Shown here piece by piece: positions 17,501-25,863 of a DNA stretch of 64,000 nt. This stretch comes from Stieleria maiorica. Lineage in GTDB: Bacteria; Planctomycetota; Planctomycetia; Pirellulales; Pirellulaceae. The DNA lies in assembly GCF_008035925.1 (NCBI RefSeq), contig NZ_CP036264.1, positions 6,109,641 through 6,173,640 on the forward strand, in the 5' to 3' direction. Below the pieces are notes generated by a model. It was not told the DNA's origin. It saw nothing but the letters and a program-made list of their open reading frames with translations, and searched no databases. The first letter of the stretch is position 1. Each line of letters begins with the position of its first letter. Both the position numbers and the translations under genes were made by a program.

Positions 17501-19948
17501 GACGGCGCGCTGGGAGGCTTCGGATTGGCTGTCGGCGGTGGCGACCCCCACACCTTGGATGATACCCCAAATTTTGCGTTTTTGTTGTTTCGCGTCGGCC
17601 AGCCGCATCAACAGCAACGCCCCACAGCCCTCCGCCGGGACGATCCCGCCGGCCGCGGCGTCCAACGGCGATCTTGGCGTCCCCTGGGTGAGCAGACCGG
17701 CCAACCCCATCCGCTCCAGAAACGTCGCGCTCAGGTCTTCTTGGCCGCCAACGCAAACCATCATGTCGCAGGCAGCGGTGGCCAATTGGTCGACGCAGCA
17801 CATCAAGGCGGCCGCCGAGGAGCAGTTGCCGGCGTCAACCGCGACACCCCCGCCCATCAGGTCGAACGATTTGGTGATCCGCGACGCCAGGCTGCTGCTG
17901 GTGAAGCTGCCGGTTTCATCCAACAACGCGGGCATCGCCTGGATCAACGCCTGGGCGTACTGTCGGCTAACCTCATCGCACTCTCGGGGGTCACAGCCGA
18001 GCCGATCGAGCAGCCCAACAAGACGCCGTTGAAATTCGGGCAATCGCAATCCCATCAGCAATTGGGTTGCAAACTCACCGCCGAACGGCGAACCGACCAC
18101 CACGCCGATGCGGCTGGTCGACTCGCGGTCCAAACCGGCTTCGCGGAACGCCTGGTCGACCGCATCCAGAATCATGAACTGCAACGGGTTGGCGTTGGCG
18201 ATCTGCTTGGGCGGAATCTTGTGCGTCCGCCAATCGTATTGAAATCCCTTGACCACCCCCGCAAGATTGTTGACGCAGTGCCAAGGTCTCGGCCCGGAGG
18301 GATCCAGGTAGATGTCGGGATTGGTGCGATGCGCGGGAATCGGCCCTTTCGGATCGTCTCCGCTGATCAGCAACTGGGCGAATGCGTCGACGTTCAAGGC
18401 GCCCGGCAAAACCGTCCCCCGTCCGATCACGGCGACGGCGTCGGCAGGGGAACGGTCGGTCAATTGAACTTGGCCGACACGTTGCCGATGGCCCTTGGTT
18501 TGTACCACGTCGACGCCGGCATGCACTGCCGTTGGGTCGGTGCCGGCGGGGAACTCTTCCAGCACCACGTGGACATTCAATCCGCCGATGCCGAACGCAT
18601 TGACGGCCGCGCGGCGCGGCGATCCGCCGGCAGGCTCGGGCCAGTGCTCGGCTTGCAAGGGGACGTAGAACGGCAGCGAGTCCCAGTCGATCGACGTGTT
18701 CAAGCGATTGACATTGACGGCCGGGGCGATGGTCTGGTGACGCATGCAGAGCACGGCTTTGACCAGCCCGGCCAGCCCCGCGGTCTCCAGCGTGTGGCCG
18801 ATATTCGCTTTGACGCTGCCGATCGGAATCCGACGGCCGGGCGGCAGTTTTAATGCTTCGGCCAGCGCCACAACTTCGGTGGCGTCACCGAGTTGGGTGG
18901 AGGTGGCGTGCGCTTCGATGTATTGCAGGTTCGCTGACTTTAGATCTTCGCCATAGGCACGACCGATGGCCACCATTTGTCCTTGCTTTCGCGGTGCCCA
19001 CAGGCTCTTGCCCTTGCCGTCAGAGGAGACCCCGATGCCACGAATTACCCCGTGAATCCTGTCTCCGTCGCGGAGTGCTTGCTCGAGTGTTTTGAGAATC
19101 ACGACGACGTATCCTTCACCGACGACCAAGCCATCGGCATCGTCGTCGAAGGGCCGCGACATCACACTGCTGAGCGACTGGGCCTGGGAAAACATCACCA
19201 GGGTTTCGAAGTGACAGACCGACGCTCCGGCGACCATCGCCATGTCGATGCGGCCTTGCTGCAATGCCAACACCGCTTGGTGCAGGGCGCTCAATGACGA
19301 CGCACAGGCGGAATTGAACGTCATCGCCGGACCGCCCATGGCGAACGTCTGGGCCAGCATCGCGGAGGCCACGTGCGGCCCCAAAGCGGGGCGTCCCTGT
19401 TGGTCTCGATGCGGCATTTCCGATCGCACCTGGGAGACGAGTTCGTCGATCACCCCTTGATGATCAACGTCCAACTCTCGAAAGCCCTGCACCTCGCCTA
19501 GCAGCCGCGCCGATTGTGCGATGCAGGTTCCGTAGGCCAAGTCGCCGGCTAAGCCGCTGCTGCGGGAGTGTCCCAGGTAGACCCCGCCGGATCGCCGCCG
19601 GGCGGGATACAGCTCGACTCCGGCATCGTCCAATGCCTCCGCGGCCACATCGCACAAGTTGCGGTAGGCCGCTTCGGGGCACTCGTGAACCGCGGCGGGA
19701 AGCGAATCAAAGTGCCGCCCCCGGGCGCGTTGATTGACCAGGCAACCGATGTCGCAATAGGAACGGTTGGGGATCCCCTGGCGCGGGTCAAAGTACAGGG
19801 ACCGGTCGAAGCGTGATTCCGGCAGCAGCCCGGCCGTCGCGACGCCATCGCGAATGATCTTCCAATAACCCTGCAAGTCATCGGCCCCGGGCAGGCGGCA
19901 GGCCATGCCGACCAGCGCGATCTGCTTGTTTGGCGACGAGGTCTGCAT
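14561..19948 (-). CDS. PKS-B: KS / KS-like / ACP / alpha-oxoamine synthase / ACP
   Basis: 1795-residue synthase. KS about 1-435 with Cys215 (NSACASS), His347 (EAHATST), His385 (NIGH). KS-like about 465-930: the Cys position reads Asn708 with a shifted Cys709 (DAGNCSS) and the HATGT His is missing. ACP1 about 1070-1145 (LGIDSIKKAQ, Ser1110), then Pro/His-rich repeats (1165-1220). Residues about 1285-1690 form a complete fold-type I PLP alpha-oxoamine synthase (AONS/KBL/SPT family): TFCSSNYLGMSG, FSSGYAAN, LVDDAHAIG and Schiff-base Lys1501 in TLSKAFGSGGG. ACP2 about 1715-1795 (Ser1750). There is no AT, so loading must use PKS-A. The AOS domain should join an ACP-bound acyl chain to an amino acid with loss of CO2, releasing an amino ketone. 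First gene of the operon. Confidence 0.88.
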   Translation of the reverse strand: MQTSSPNKQIALVGMACRLPGADDLQGYWKIIRDGVATAGLLPESRFDRSLYFDPRQGIPNRSYCDIGCLVNQRARGRHFDSLPAAVHECPEAAYRNLCDVAAEALDDAGVELYPARRRSGGVYLGHSRSSGLAGDLAYGTCIAQSARLLGEVQGFRELDVDHQGVIDELVSQVRSEMPHRDQQGRPALGPHVASAMLAQTFAMGGPAMTFNSACASSLSALHQAVLALQQGRIDMAMVAGASVCHFETLVMFSQAQSLSSVMSRPFDDDADGLVVGEGYVVVILKTLEQALRDGDRIHGVIRGIGVSSDGKGKSLWAPRKQGQMVAIGRAYGEDLKSANLQYIEAHATSTQLGDATEVVALAEALKLPPGRRIPIGSVKANIGHTLETAGLAGLVKAVLCMRHQTIAPAVNVNRLNTSIDWDSLPFYVPLQAEHWPEPAGGSPRRAAVNAFGIGGLNVHVVLEEFPAGTDPTAVHAGVDVVQTKGHRQRVGQVQLTDRSPADAVAVIGRGTVLPGALNVDAFAQLLISGDDPKGPIPAHRTNPDIYLDPSGPRPWHCVNNLAGVVKGFQYDWRTHKIPPKQIANANPLQFMILDAVDQAFREAGLDRESTSRIGVVVGSPFGGEFATQLLMGLRLPEFQRRLVGLLDRLGCDPRECDEVSRQYAQALIQAMPALLDETGSFTSSSLASRITKSFDLMGGGVAVDAGNCSSAAALMCCVDQLATAACDMMVCVGGQEDLSATFLERMGLAGLLTQGTPRSPLDAAAGGIVPAEGCGALLLMRLADAKQQKRKIWGIIQGVGVATADSQSEASQRAVDDALRRTARQDWPLAAGDVARIETTSVACQRRTAEELDGIYHAYAQRTRQRPISLDCLMTQTGHLGAASAVAALIKSTLELEHLKTTATFGLTRPLPLIESNPLFDVAPQPQPLEAADRSGRLVTAVHNCERQTAYHILLQRDAKVHAPSKPKAPVTAPVTAKASYDSSLVDGIQVVDATRRRKEAMRDKAMRQSRSATELPSQVAQSPSQVPAAASDARESLTLPTNTPAPTQTPAPTRSNHLHAAPTDSVSTGLSDDQLKEFLNRFVVEQTGYPPEFVEMDADLEADLGIDSIKKAQMFGELGEHFAITPDETLTLDDFPTLQHIFDYLAASDATSAPPVEPSRRTPAPDQPHGASLHAPDQPHGASLRAPDQPHDASLRAPDQPHAASVRAPDQPHGASLRFPDVPEPNQPLHHNTPSPHDRRAGDSITTTADRPDRNLDLIPDAKRINRTKDLLDFAGLSIPYFAEHESVTQDTTRVDGKQVVTFCSSNYLGMSGDPIVSAAAKEAIDRYGTSVSASRLIAGKPLHRELEDELARFLGVEATLVFSSGYAANESIIGHLFGPGDLVIHDSLAHNCIIQGAELSGAQRLSFPHNDSVALDRQLQKIRHKYGRTLIAIEGAYSMDGDHPDLPAFLDIKRRHDAFLLVDDAHAIGTMGTTGRGSPEFFGLDSGEIDLWVGTLSKAFGSGGGFVAGSRELIEYLKYSTPGFIYTVALSPGSAGAALASLRLLQQQPQRVAKLQNNARLLLELARQRGLDTGPARDTPVVPIMVGNSHTALLLSRRLLDRGIDIQPIVYPAVENDAARLRFMITARHSEEQIRTTIDALAEDLHAVQAESVPIAQWQSVLSGKSPMPSDANPAGIADAGMIRPISNESQPIEASVPSPSESNGPQDWTTTDLQEYLVNFIVEQTGYPPEFVEMDADMEADLGIDSIKKAQLFGELGQHFQITPDESLTLDDFPTLQDVFDYIADAIGIGV
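16291..16455 (-). repeat. Five tandem 33 bp in-frame repeats inside PKS-B
   Basis: 33 bp period (landmarks at 16291, 16324, 16357, 16390 and 16423), encoding an 11-residue unit APDQPHGASLR. It links ACP1 to the alpha-oxoamine synthase domain. Near-identity at the nucleotide level implies recent expansion. It shares the CGGCTGAT core with the 108 bp repeats of PKS-A. Confidence 0.9.
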
Positions 19949-20093
19949 GGGCTCTCGATGGGGCTGCGAGCAATCTTGGCCTCCATAATAATGGGGGGGC
20001 AGGTCGCGTCAATCAAAAATGCAGGTGCGCGCCCGCTGGTCACATCTCGCTCCCTGCCGAGTCTGCGACGTTAGAATCACGGGCGAGCGCGCT

Positions 20094-20162
20094 GGTGTTC
20101 AGGCTTTAGCCGCCTCTTGTCGCTGCTTCGCAGCGAGGGGAATCGCCTCATGGCTAAACACC
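20094..20162. repeat. Palindromic repeat family A, copy 2 (uninterrupted)
   Basis: Ends GGTGTT and AACACC, arms CAGGCTTTAGCCGCC and GGCGATTCCCC (opposite strand), central hairpin CGCTGCTTCGCAGCG. It is the uninterrupted form of the copies at 2922-3118 and 51806-51981. It occupies the divergent intergenic region between PKS-B and the exporter, and the first ATG of the exporter (20150) falls inside it. Confidence 0.8.
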
Positions 20163-22426
20163 AGCTGTGGTACCGTCTCGTCGAGCCCCTTCCTGCCCCC
20201 GCAATGCGTTTGACCCTTTTTCATCGCAGTCTGATCGCGCTGGCATGCATCCTGGTCGCCGCACCACTGGTCGTCGTGGGAGCCGGCCGCAGCTTGGAAT
20301 CGATGTACAACTCGCCGGTGATGTGGATCCCGCCGGAGAGCGAGGAGCGACGCCAGTTTTTCGACTTCGTCAACGACTTCCGTACGCCCGATGTGATTTT
20401 GGTTTCCTGGCAGGGGTGTACGGTCGATGACGAGCGGTTGGATCGGTTTGCTGTGACGCTCGCTCGCGCCGACGGCGGGCACGCCGGTGTCCATTCGGAA
20501 GCCCTGTTTGACCGAGTGTTGACCGGCCGGTCGTCTCTCGAGTCGCTTCAGTCGCCGCCGTTGGAACTGAGTCGTCGACAAGCGATCGAGCGACTCCGCG
20601 GATCGCTGATCGGCCCCGGCGATGTCAGTTGCGCGATCGCGGTGCTGACGGTCAAGGGGGCGGTCCGCCGCGACGAGGCCATTGCGATGATCCGGTCCGT
20701 GTTGCAGGACGAACTCGGACTCTCTGCCCAGCAGTCCCACATCGGGGGGGCGCCGGTGATCGGCAAAGCGATTGACGATGCGAGCGTGCATTCGATGCTT
20801 TGGCTTTCGCTTCCGTCGACCGCCGTGATCGTGCTGCTGTGCTGTCTGTTCCTCCGCTCGTGGCGGATGATTTTGCTGGTCTTGGGCGTCGGGTTCTTTG
20901 GGGAGCAGCTGGCGATCTCGCTGGTCGACCTGACCGGCAACACCATGAACGCCGTGTTCGTGGTGATGTCGCCGCTGGTGTTCGTCTTGTCCGCGTCGAC
21001 GGGCATTCATCTGTGCAATTATTACCGCGACGAAGTCGACGCGCGCGGGCGCGCGGGGGCGTCCGAGCGGATGTTGCGCATCGGCTGGAAACCGTGCCTG
21101 TTGTCGGCGACGACGACGGCCGCCGGGCTGCTTTCGTTGTTGGTCAGCGAGATCACGGCGGTGCGGCAATTTGCGATGATCTCAGCCGGTTGTGTGTTGC
21201 TGACCACCTTGTTGATGTTGCTGACGCTTCCCGGCGTGCTGCAACGTTGGCCGCCTGGAACGCGTGTCCGGTCCGGATGGACGGGGAATTGGCTTTCCCG
21301 GTTGGCGTCGGTGGTGAACCGTCGCCGGTCGCTGATTGCCTTCGTCGGCCTGTCGCTCATGACCGTCGCGGCGCTCGGTCTTGGTCGATTGAGAACCACG
21401 GTCCAGGTGTTCGATTTGCTGACGGCCGACCATCCGGTCATCCAAGACCATCGCTGGCTGGAATCACAGGTGGTCCCGTTGGTCCCGGTGGAAACGGTCG
21501 TGCGATTTGACGCCGCGTCGCCGTTGACGCTGTTTGATCGACTGCGGTTGGTCCGCCAGATCCATGCCTCCGCGGCCAGCCAACCGCCGGCTCGTGGCGC
21601 GACGTCGGCGCTGACGTTTCTACCATCGTTGCCGACCTCCAACAGCGTGCGTGCTTCGATGCAGCGGAGTGTGATCGCCGAGCGGTTCCAGAGGGACCGT
21701 GTTTCCCTGGCAGAACTAGGGTACTTGCGTGAAACGCCCGAGACGCAATCGTGGCGGATCACCACGCGTGTGCCCGCGTTTGAACAGGTCGACGCTTCGG
21801 CCTACCTGTCTGATTTGACCGCCGCCCACGAAGCGGTCATTGATCGGGGATTGGCCCGCCGGGACGATGTCTCAGTGACGGTGACGGGCGTGATGCCGGT
21901 CATCGAAGGGGCTCAGCAGATGTTGCTCAAGGATCTGATCGGCAGCTTTTTCACCGCGATGTTGGTCATCGCCGCGGTCATCATCATCGCGCTTCGCAGT
22001 ATTCGTCTGGGGCTACTTGCCATGATTCCCAACGTGTTCCCGATTTTCGTGCTGTTCGGAGGGATGGGATGGATGGACCGGCCGCTGGATATCGGCGTGA
22101 TGATGACGGCCAGCGTGGCGTTGGGGATCGCGGTGGATGACACGGTCCATTTCCTGCTTTATTGGCGCCGAGAGCTTTCCGGCGACACCGCACCGGCCGT
22201 TGCGGTCGCCAGGACGATGACGCACTGTGGAAACGCGATCACACAAACCACGGTCGTTTGTGGCTTGGGGTTGCTGGTATTCGCGTGGAGCGATTTTGAA
22301 CCGACGCGTCGATTCGCTTGGATGATGTTCTTGCTGCTGTCGGCGGCGCTGGTTGCCGACCTGGTGTTGTTGCCGGCGCTGCTTTGCGGGCGGCAGGCGA
22401 AAACGGGGAAAAGGATGGCAGAATGA
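20150..22426 (+). CDS. MMPL/RND-family lipid transporter
   Basis: 758 residues from the ATG at 20150; another ATG at 20204, immediately before the first membrane helix, is equally plausible, and the longer TTG reading at 20117 lies in a palindromic repeat. Architecture: one helix (RSLIALACILVAAPLVVVG), a periplasmic domain, a five- to six-helix bundle, then the same order repeated, as in MMPL/HpnN/SSD proteins. The second bundle has the typical ALGIAVDDTVHFLLYW. At about 760 residues it is shorter than AcrB-type pumps and in the range of lipid-moving MMPL proteins. It is divergent from PKS-B with about 200 bp between starts, which suggests it exports the PKS product; this is inference from position. 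No outer-membrane or adaptor partner is adjacent. Confidence 0.8.
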   Translation: MAKHQLWYRLVEPLPAPAMRLTLFHRSLIALACILVAAPLVVVGAGRSLESMYNSPVMWIPPESEERRQFFDFVNDFRTPDVILVSWQGCTVDDERLDRFAVTLARADGGHAGVHSEALFDRVLTGRSSLESLQSPPLELSRRQAIERLRGSLIGPGDVSCAIAVLTVKGAVRRDEAIAMIRSVLQDELGLSAQQSHIGGAPVIGKAIDDASVHSMLWLSLPSTAVIVLLCCLFLRSWRMILLVLGVGFFGEQLAISLVDLTGNTMNAVFVVMSPLVFVLSASTGIHLCNYYRDEVDARGRAGASERMLRIGWKPCLLSATTTAAGLLSLLVSEITAVRQFAMISAGCVLLTTLLMLLTLPGVLQRWPPGTRVRSGWTGNWLSRLASVVNRRRSLIAFVGLSLMTVAALGLGRLRTTVQVFDLLTADHPVIQDHRWLESQVVPLVPVETVVRFDAASPLTLFDRLRLVRQIHASAASQPPARGATSALTFLPSLPTSNSVRASMQRSVIAERFQRDRVSLAELGYLRETPETQSWRITTRVPAFEQVDASAYLSDLTAAHEAVIDRGLARRDDVSVTVTGVMPVIEGAQQMLLKDLIGSFFTAMLVIAAVIIIALRSIRLGLLAMIPNVFPIFVLFGGMGWMDRPLDIGVMMTASVALGIAVDDTVHFLLYWRRELSGDTAPAVAVARTMTHCGNAITQTTVVCGLGLLVFAWSDFEPTRRFAWMMFLLLSAALVADLVLLPALLCGRQAKTGKRMAE

Positions 22427-22540
22427 TGCGGGCCAGAATGATGGTACGATGCAGTCAGGCAGCGGATCTCATGAGAGTTCCGCGGCATCGAAACCGTCAG
22501 AATTCCGTGAGCAAAAAGACGGACGTCTTGGAACGCCCCC

Positions 22541-23608
22541 CTAGGCGTTTCGTCGTGCGACGACGGCGTCGCTGAGGTCTTGCAGCAGGGTCACACTTTC
22601 GTCCCAGCCGATGCAGGCATCGGTGATGCTCAATCCCGGCACCAGCTCGCCGTCGGTCAGGCTCTGTTTGCCTTCGAGCAAGTTACTTTCGATCATCACG
22701 CCCATGATCCGCAGATCGCCGTCACTGAGCTGGCTGCACACGTCACGACAGACATAGCGTTGGCGTTTGGTGATCTTGCGGCTGTTGGCGTGGCTGCAAT
22801 CGATCATGATCCGTGCCGGCAGCCCGGCTTGAGTCAACAAGGCGGATGCCTCGTCCACGCTGGCCGCGTCGTAGTTGGTGTGGATGCCGCCACGCATGAT
22901 GATGTGACAATCGCTGTTACCCGCGGTTGCGAAAATGGCCGACGTGCCCTCTTTGGTCACCGACAGGAAGTGGTGCGGTTGTCGGGCACTGCAAATCGCA
23001 TCGACGGCGATCTGGACGTTGCCCGAGGTGCCGTTTTTGAACCCGACCGGACAGGACAAGCCGGAGGCGAGTTCGCGATGCCCTTGGCTTTCGGTTGTGC
23101 GGGCACCGATCGCTCCCCAGCCCACCAGGTCGGCCACGTACTGCGGGCTGATCAGGTCCAGGAATTCGGTTCCCGTCGGCAGCCCCATCGCATTGATGTC
23201 GCGAAGCAGTCCCCGTGCGGTCCGCAGCCCGCGATTGATCTCAAAACTGTCGTCCAGCCCCGGGTCGTTGATCAGTCCTTTCCAGCCGACCGTCGTGCGT
23301 GGTTTTTCGAAGTACACCCGCATCACGATCAGCAACTGGTCTTCGTGCTTTTTCTGTTCGACGGCCAGACGCCGCGCGTATTCCAGTGCCGCGTCGGGAT
23401 CATGGATCGAACAGGGGCCGATCACGACCACCAGGCGATCGTCTTGTTCGGCCAGGATCCGCTGGATACCGGTTCGGGCATTGAACACCGTTTCCGCGAT
23501 GTTTTCGTCCGCCGGGATCTCCTGCATCAATTCCTGCGGCGGCATCAGTTGCTTGATCGCGCCGATCCGTAAGTCGTCAACGGCGAACGCTTGGGTGTTT
23601 TGTGTCAT
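22541..23608 (-). CDS. aroG: 3-deoxy-7-phosphoheptulonate (DAHP) synthase, AroG-like
   Basis: 355 residues, the usual length of E. coli-type class I DAHP synthases. Highly conserved blocks: VVIGPCSIHDP, MRVYFEKPRTTVGWKGL, GAIGARTTESQ, HRELASGLSCPVGFKNGT, IDCSHANS and SITDACIGW. It condenses phosphoenolpyruvate with erythrose 4-phosphate in the first step of the shikimate pathway. The N-terminal DDLRIGAIKQLMPP segment, which in the E. coli enzymes takes part in feedback control by aromatic amino acids, is present; which amino acid acts here cannot be told. Monocistronic, convergent with the exporter gene; no other aro gene is nearby. Confidence 0.93.
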   Translation of the reverse strand: MTQNTQAFAVDDLRIGAIKQLMPPQELMQEIPADENIAETVFNARTGIQRILAEQDDRLVVVIGPCSIHDPDAALEYARRLAVEQKKHEDQLLIVMRVYFEKPRTTVGWKGLINDPGLDDSFEINRGLRTARGLLRDINAMGLPTGTEFLDLISPQYVADLVGWGAIGARTTESQGHRELASGLSCPVGFKNGTSGNVQIAVDAICSARQPHHFLSVTKEGTSAIFATAGNSDCHIIMRGGIHTNYDAASVDEASALLTQAGLPARIMIDCSHANSRKITKRQRYVCRDVCSQLSDGDLRIMGVMIESNLLEGKQSLTDGELVPGLSITDACIGWDESVTLLQDLSDAVVARRNA

Positions 23609-23882
23609 CGAGCGGTTTGCGGGGGGAATTCAGGGTTGTCGCTTACCAAACCGGTTGTCGGTTTGAACCATTGACCATAATTAAAAACATCGGGTTCGGT
23701 AGGGACAAATCGGCCGCCGGATGATTGGGAGACGCCCCGATCGAAGGAGACGCGACGAGGAATCGGAGTCGGCCTAGAGGAAGAATTGCACCCCAAGCCG
23801 CCGGACCCGTCAACCCCCGGCGCTGGTGCCTGTGCGGCGGCTGATCTCCGTGTGGTCTCGGCCCAGCTGGTCTGCTCGACCT

Positions 23883-23948
23883 CGACGTAGCTACGCTCGC
23901 CAGAGCGTGGTCCCCCCCGGGATCCACCTTCTGGCGAGGGTAGCTAAC
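23883..23948. repeat. Palindromic repeat family C, copy 1
   Basis: GTAGCTACGCTCGCCAGAG followed by CACCTTCTGGCGAGGGTAGC. Related copies are at 30864-30928 and, inverted, at 45272-45341. Apart from this repeat, I see no gene in the 23609-23964 intergenic stretch. Confidence 0.8.
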
Positions 23949-23964
23949 TTTGCACGACGATCCA

Positions 23965-24459
23965 CTACCAGACGTTGCCCGCGCCGGGATCGTACGATTC
24001 GGCGTCAATGAAATCCGTTTCGATTTCATCGGCATAGAAGTTCCCGAACAATTTCAGGTCCGAATCGACTTGAACCATCCCGGCATCGATTGACAGAGCG
24101 TCCGTGCTGATCGCGATGGCTTCAAAGTTGATGGTCAGTGTTGTGCCGGAAAACGTGAACACCTGCTCGAACGCGGCCACGCGGTCGGAGACCGATTCGG
24201 TGTCGGTGGTTAACATTTCGATCGCATTGGCCTGGTCGGTCAGCTGTTGCCGCAGGGCGTCGATTTGCGATTGTTGCTGGGTGACCAGTTCCGTCAACGC
24301 GGCGATTTTTTGCTCCAGCGTGGGTGGTGGTGGTAGCTTGATCTCCGCCGTCGGAACCTTTGTTCCCACCGAATCCAGCCGACGGATCGGTTCCGCAGCC
24401 GGAGCGGTCACAACAGCAAACGCGAGCAGCAGGAGTGCGAGAAGGGGGCGTCGTTTCAT
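23965..24459 (-). CDS. Secreted coiled-coil hypothetical protein
   Basis: 164 residues from the ATG at 24459, chosen because MKRRPLLALLLLAFAVVTAPAA is a clear signal peptide; the frame extends to 24507. After a Pro-rich stretch (KLPPPP), residues about 48-95 form a heptad-like Gln/Leu-rich segment (LEQKIAALTELVTQQQ) consistent with a trimeric or dimeric coiled coil. The C-terminal 70 residues alternate hydrophobic and polar residues (TLTINFEAIAIST, DADLKLFG-like), suggesting a short beta structure. I do not recognise a family. Its neighbours give no functional clue. Confidence 0.6.
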   Translation of the reverse strand: MKRRPLLALLLLAFAVVTAPAAEPIRRLDSVGTKVPTAEIKLPPPPTLEQKIAALTELVTQQQSQIDALRQQLTDQANAIEMLTTDTESVSDRVAAFEQVFTFSGTTLTINFEAIAISTDALSIDAGMVQVDSDLKLFGNFYADEIETDFIDAESYDPGAGNVW

Positions 24460-24749
24460 CGGATCGAATGGGGTGTGGAGGAAAAGTATCATGCGGCGGG
24501 CATGCATTGCCGTGGATCCAAGCGGACGTTGGTCGCCATTGTTACCGGCGAATCCGGCGAATCCGGCGCTCTCGGCGAATCGGTATGCCGATGGTTGGTT
24601 GTAAATTGACGGGGGAACGCCGGCCGCCTCTGTGGACGGCTAACGTGCCCCTGAGAGACCTTGTTGGCGGCAAACCTTGACGGGGACGTTTCAGGCGACA
24701 AGGCTCAGGCAACCACTTCGTTCCTTGACGCGAACCGGCCGGGCGTTTC

Positions 24750-25814
24750 ATGAATGGGTCCACCTCGATCAACAAGATGCGACTGGGCATGGCTGTCCTG
24801 GCCGGCACCTGTCTGATCGCGGTGACGGGCTATGTGATCGCCGGTTGGTCGCTGTTGGACGCGGTGTACATGGTGGCGATCACCATCTTTGGCGTCGGCT
24901 ATGGCGAAGTCCGCCCGGTCGTTGATCCGGGGTTGAAACTGTTTACGCTGGTGGTCGTGGTGGCCGGGTGCAGCAGCGGCATCTATGTCCTGGGCGGATT
25001 CGTTCAGATGATTGCCGAGGGGGAGATCCAACGTGCTTTGGGAGCGAGACGAATGAGCCGTGGTATCGAACAGACCCGGGATCATGCCATCATCTGCGGA
25101 TACGGACGCGTCGGACGCAGTCTGGTCGCCGAGCTGCGCGAGGCCGGCATCGATCTGGTCGTCGTCGACCGCGACAGCGAACGGCTGGCCGAGGCGGAGC
25201 GAGACGGCATCCTGGTCGTCTCCGGCGATGCGTCCGAGGAAGATATCTTGCGACGCGCAGGGATCAGCCGTGCCAGCGTGCTCGCCTCGGTGCTGCCCGG
25301 TGACGCGGAGAACGTGTTCGTCACGTTGACCGCGCGCGAGCTGAACGAAACGATCCAAATCATCGCGCGTGGGGAATCCGAAGCGACCGAACGCAAGTTG
25401 ATCCGCAGCGGTGCCGATCGGGTCGTCCTGCCGACGATGATCGGGGCCTCCAAAATCGCACAGCTGATCTCGTGCCCGACGGTCGAGACGCTCGTCAGCG
25501 ATGCCAAAGCGTTTTCGCGGATGAACCAGGACCTGGAAGCCTTCGGGTTGGGGATGATGGAGATCCCGATCGGCGCCCAGTCGGTGTTGGTCGGTTGCAC
25601 CATCAAAGACATCGAACTGACCGGCGATGGCGGGAACGTCGTCGTCGCGATCAATCGCGCCGAAGGCGAAGTGATCCGCAACCCGAAAATGGAAGACGTC
25701 GTCGGCGCCGGCGACCGGCTGATTGTGCTGTCGCACAAAGAAGATCTTCCCGCCGTCACCCGTCGCGCTGCTCAGAAAACCGAGCAGATGTCGTATCGCG
25801 GCAGCAAATATTGA
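24750..25814 (+). CDS. Two-TM potassium channel with RCK (TrkA-N/TrkA-C) domains
   Basis: 354 residues. Two membrane helices (about 11-30 and 62-85) flank a pore loop with the filter TIFGVGYGE (45-53), a variant of the MthK TVGYGD. Then comes an RCK Rossmann domain starting at HAIICGYGRVG (about 113) with the acidic end of beta-2 at VVVDRD, and a TrkA-C domain (about 265-340). Channels of this type are gated by ligands bound to the RCK ring, often calcium or nucleotides. The N-terminal helix is preceded by only ten residues, so the protein has the minimal MthK plan. The Glu in place of the filter Asp is a common variant. It ends 49 bp before the Gfo/Idh gene. Confidence 0.88.
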   Translation: MNGSTSINKMRLGMAVLAGTCLIAVTGYVIAGWSLLDAVYMVAITIFGVGYGEVRPVVDPGLKLFTLVVVVAGCSSGIYVLGGFVQMIAEGEIQRALGARRMSRGIEQTRDHAIICGYGRVGRSLVAELREAGIDLVVVDRDSERLAEAERDGILVVSGDASEEDILRRAGISRASVLASVLPGDAENVFVTLTARELNETIQIIARGESEATERKLIRSGADRVVLPTMIGASKIAQLISCPTVETLVSDAKAFSRMNQDLEAFGLGMMEIPIGAQSVLVGCTIKDIELTGDGGNVVVAINRAEGEVIRNPKMEDVVGAGDRLIVLSHKEDLPAVTRRAAQKTEQMSYRGSKY

Positions 25815-25863
25815 AGACGGGCTGAGCTACAATCCAGCTGTTCTTTACCTCAGGAGTACAGTT

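Noticed and set aside
17060-18853. 597-codon plus-strand frame inside PKS-B
   Set aside because: Antisense shadow of the KS-like domain; the minus strand carries conserved motifs throughout.
20099-21169. 356-codon minus-strand frame opposite the MMPL gene
   Set aside because: Composed of Arg/His/Gln-rich shadow sequence; the plus strand is the membrane transporter.
22580-23572. 330-codon plus-strand frame opposite DAHP synthase
   Set aside because: The minus strand encodes a full, strongly conserved AroG-like protein.
24705-25736. 343-codon minus-strand frame opposite the potassium channel
   Set aside because: The plus strand has the pore filter and RCK motifs; the other frame has no recognisable features.
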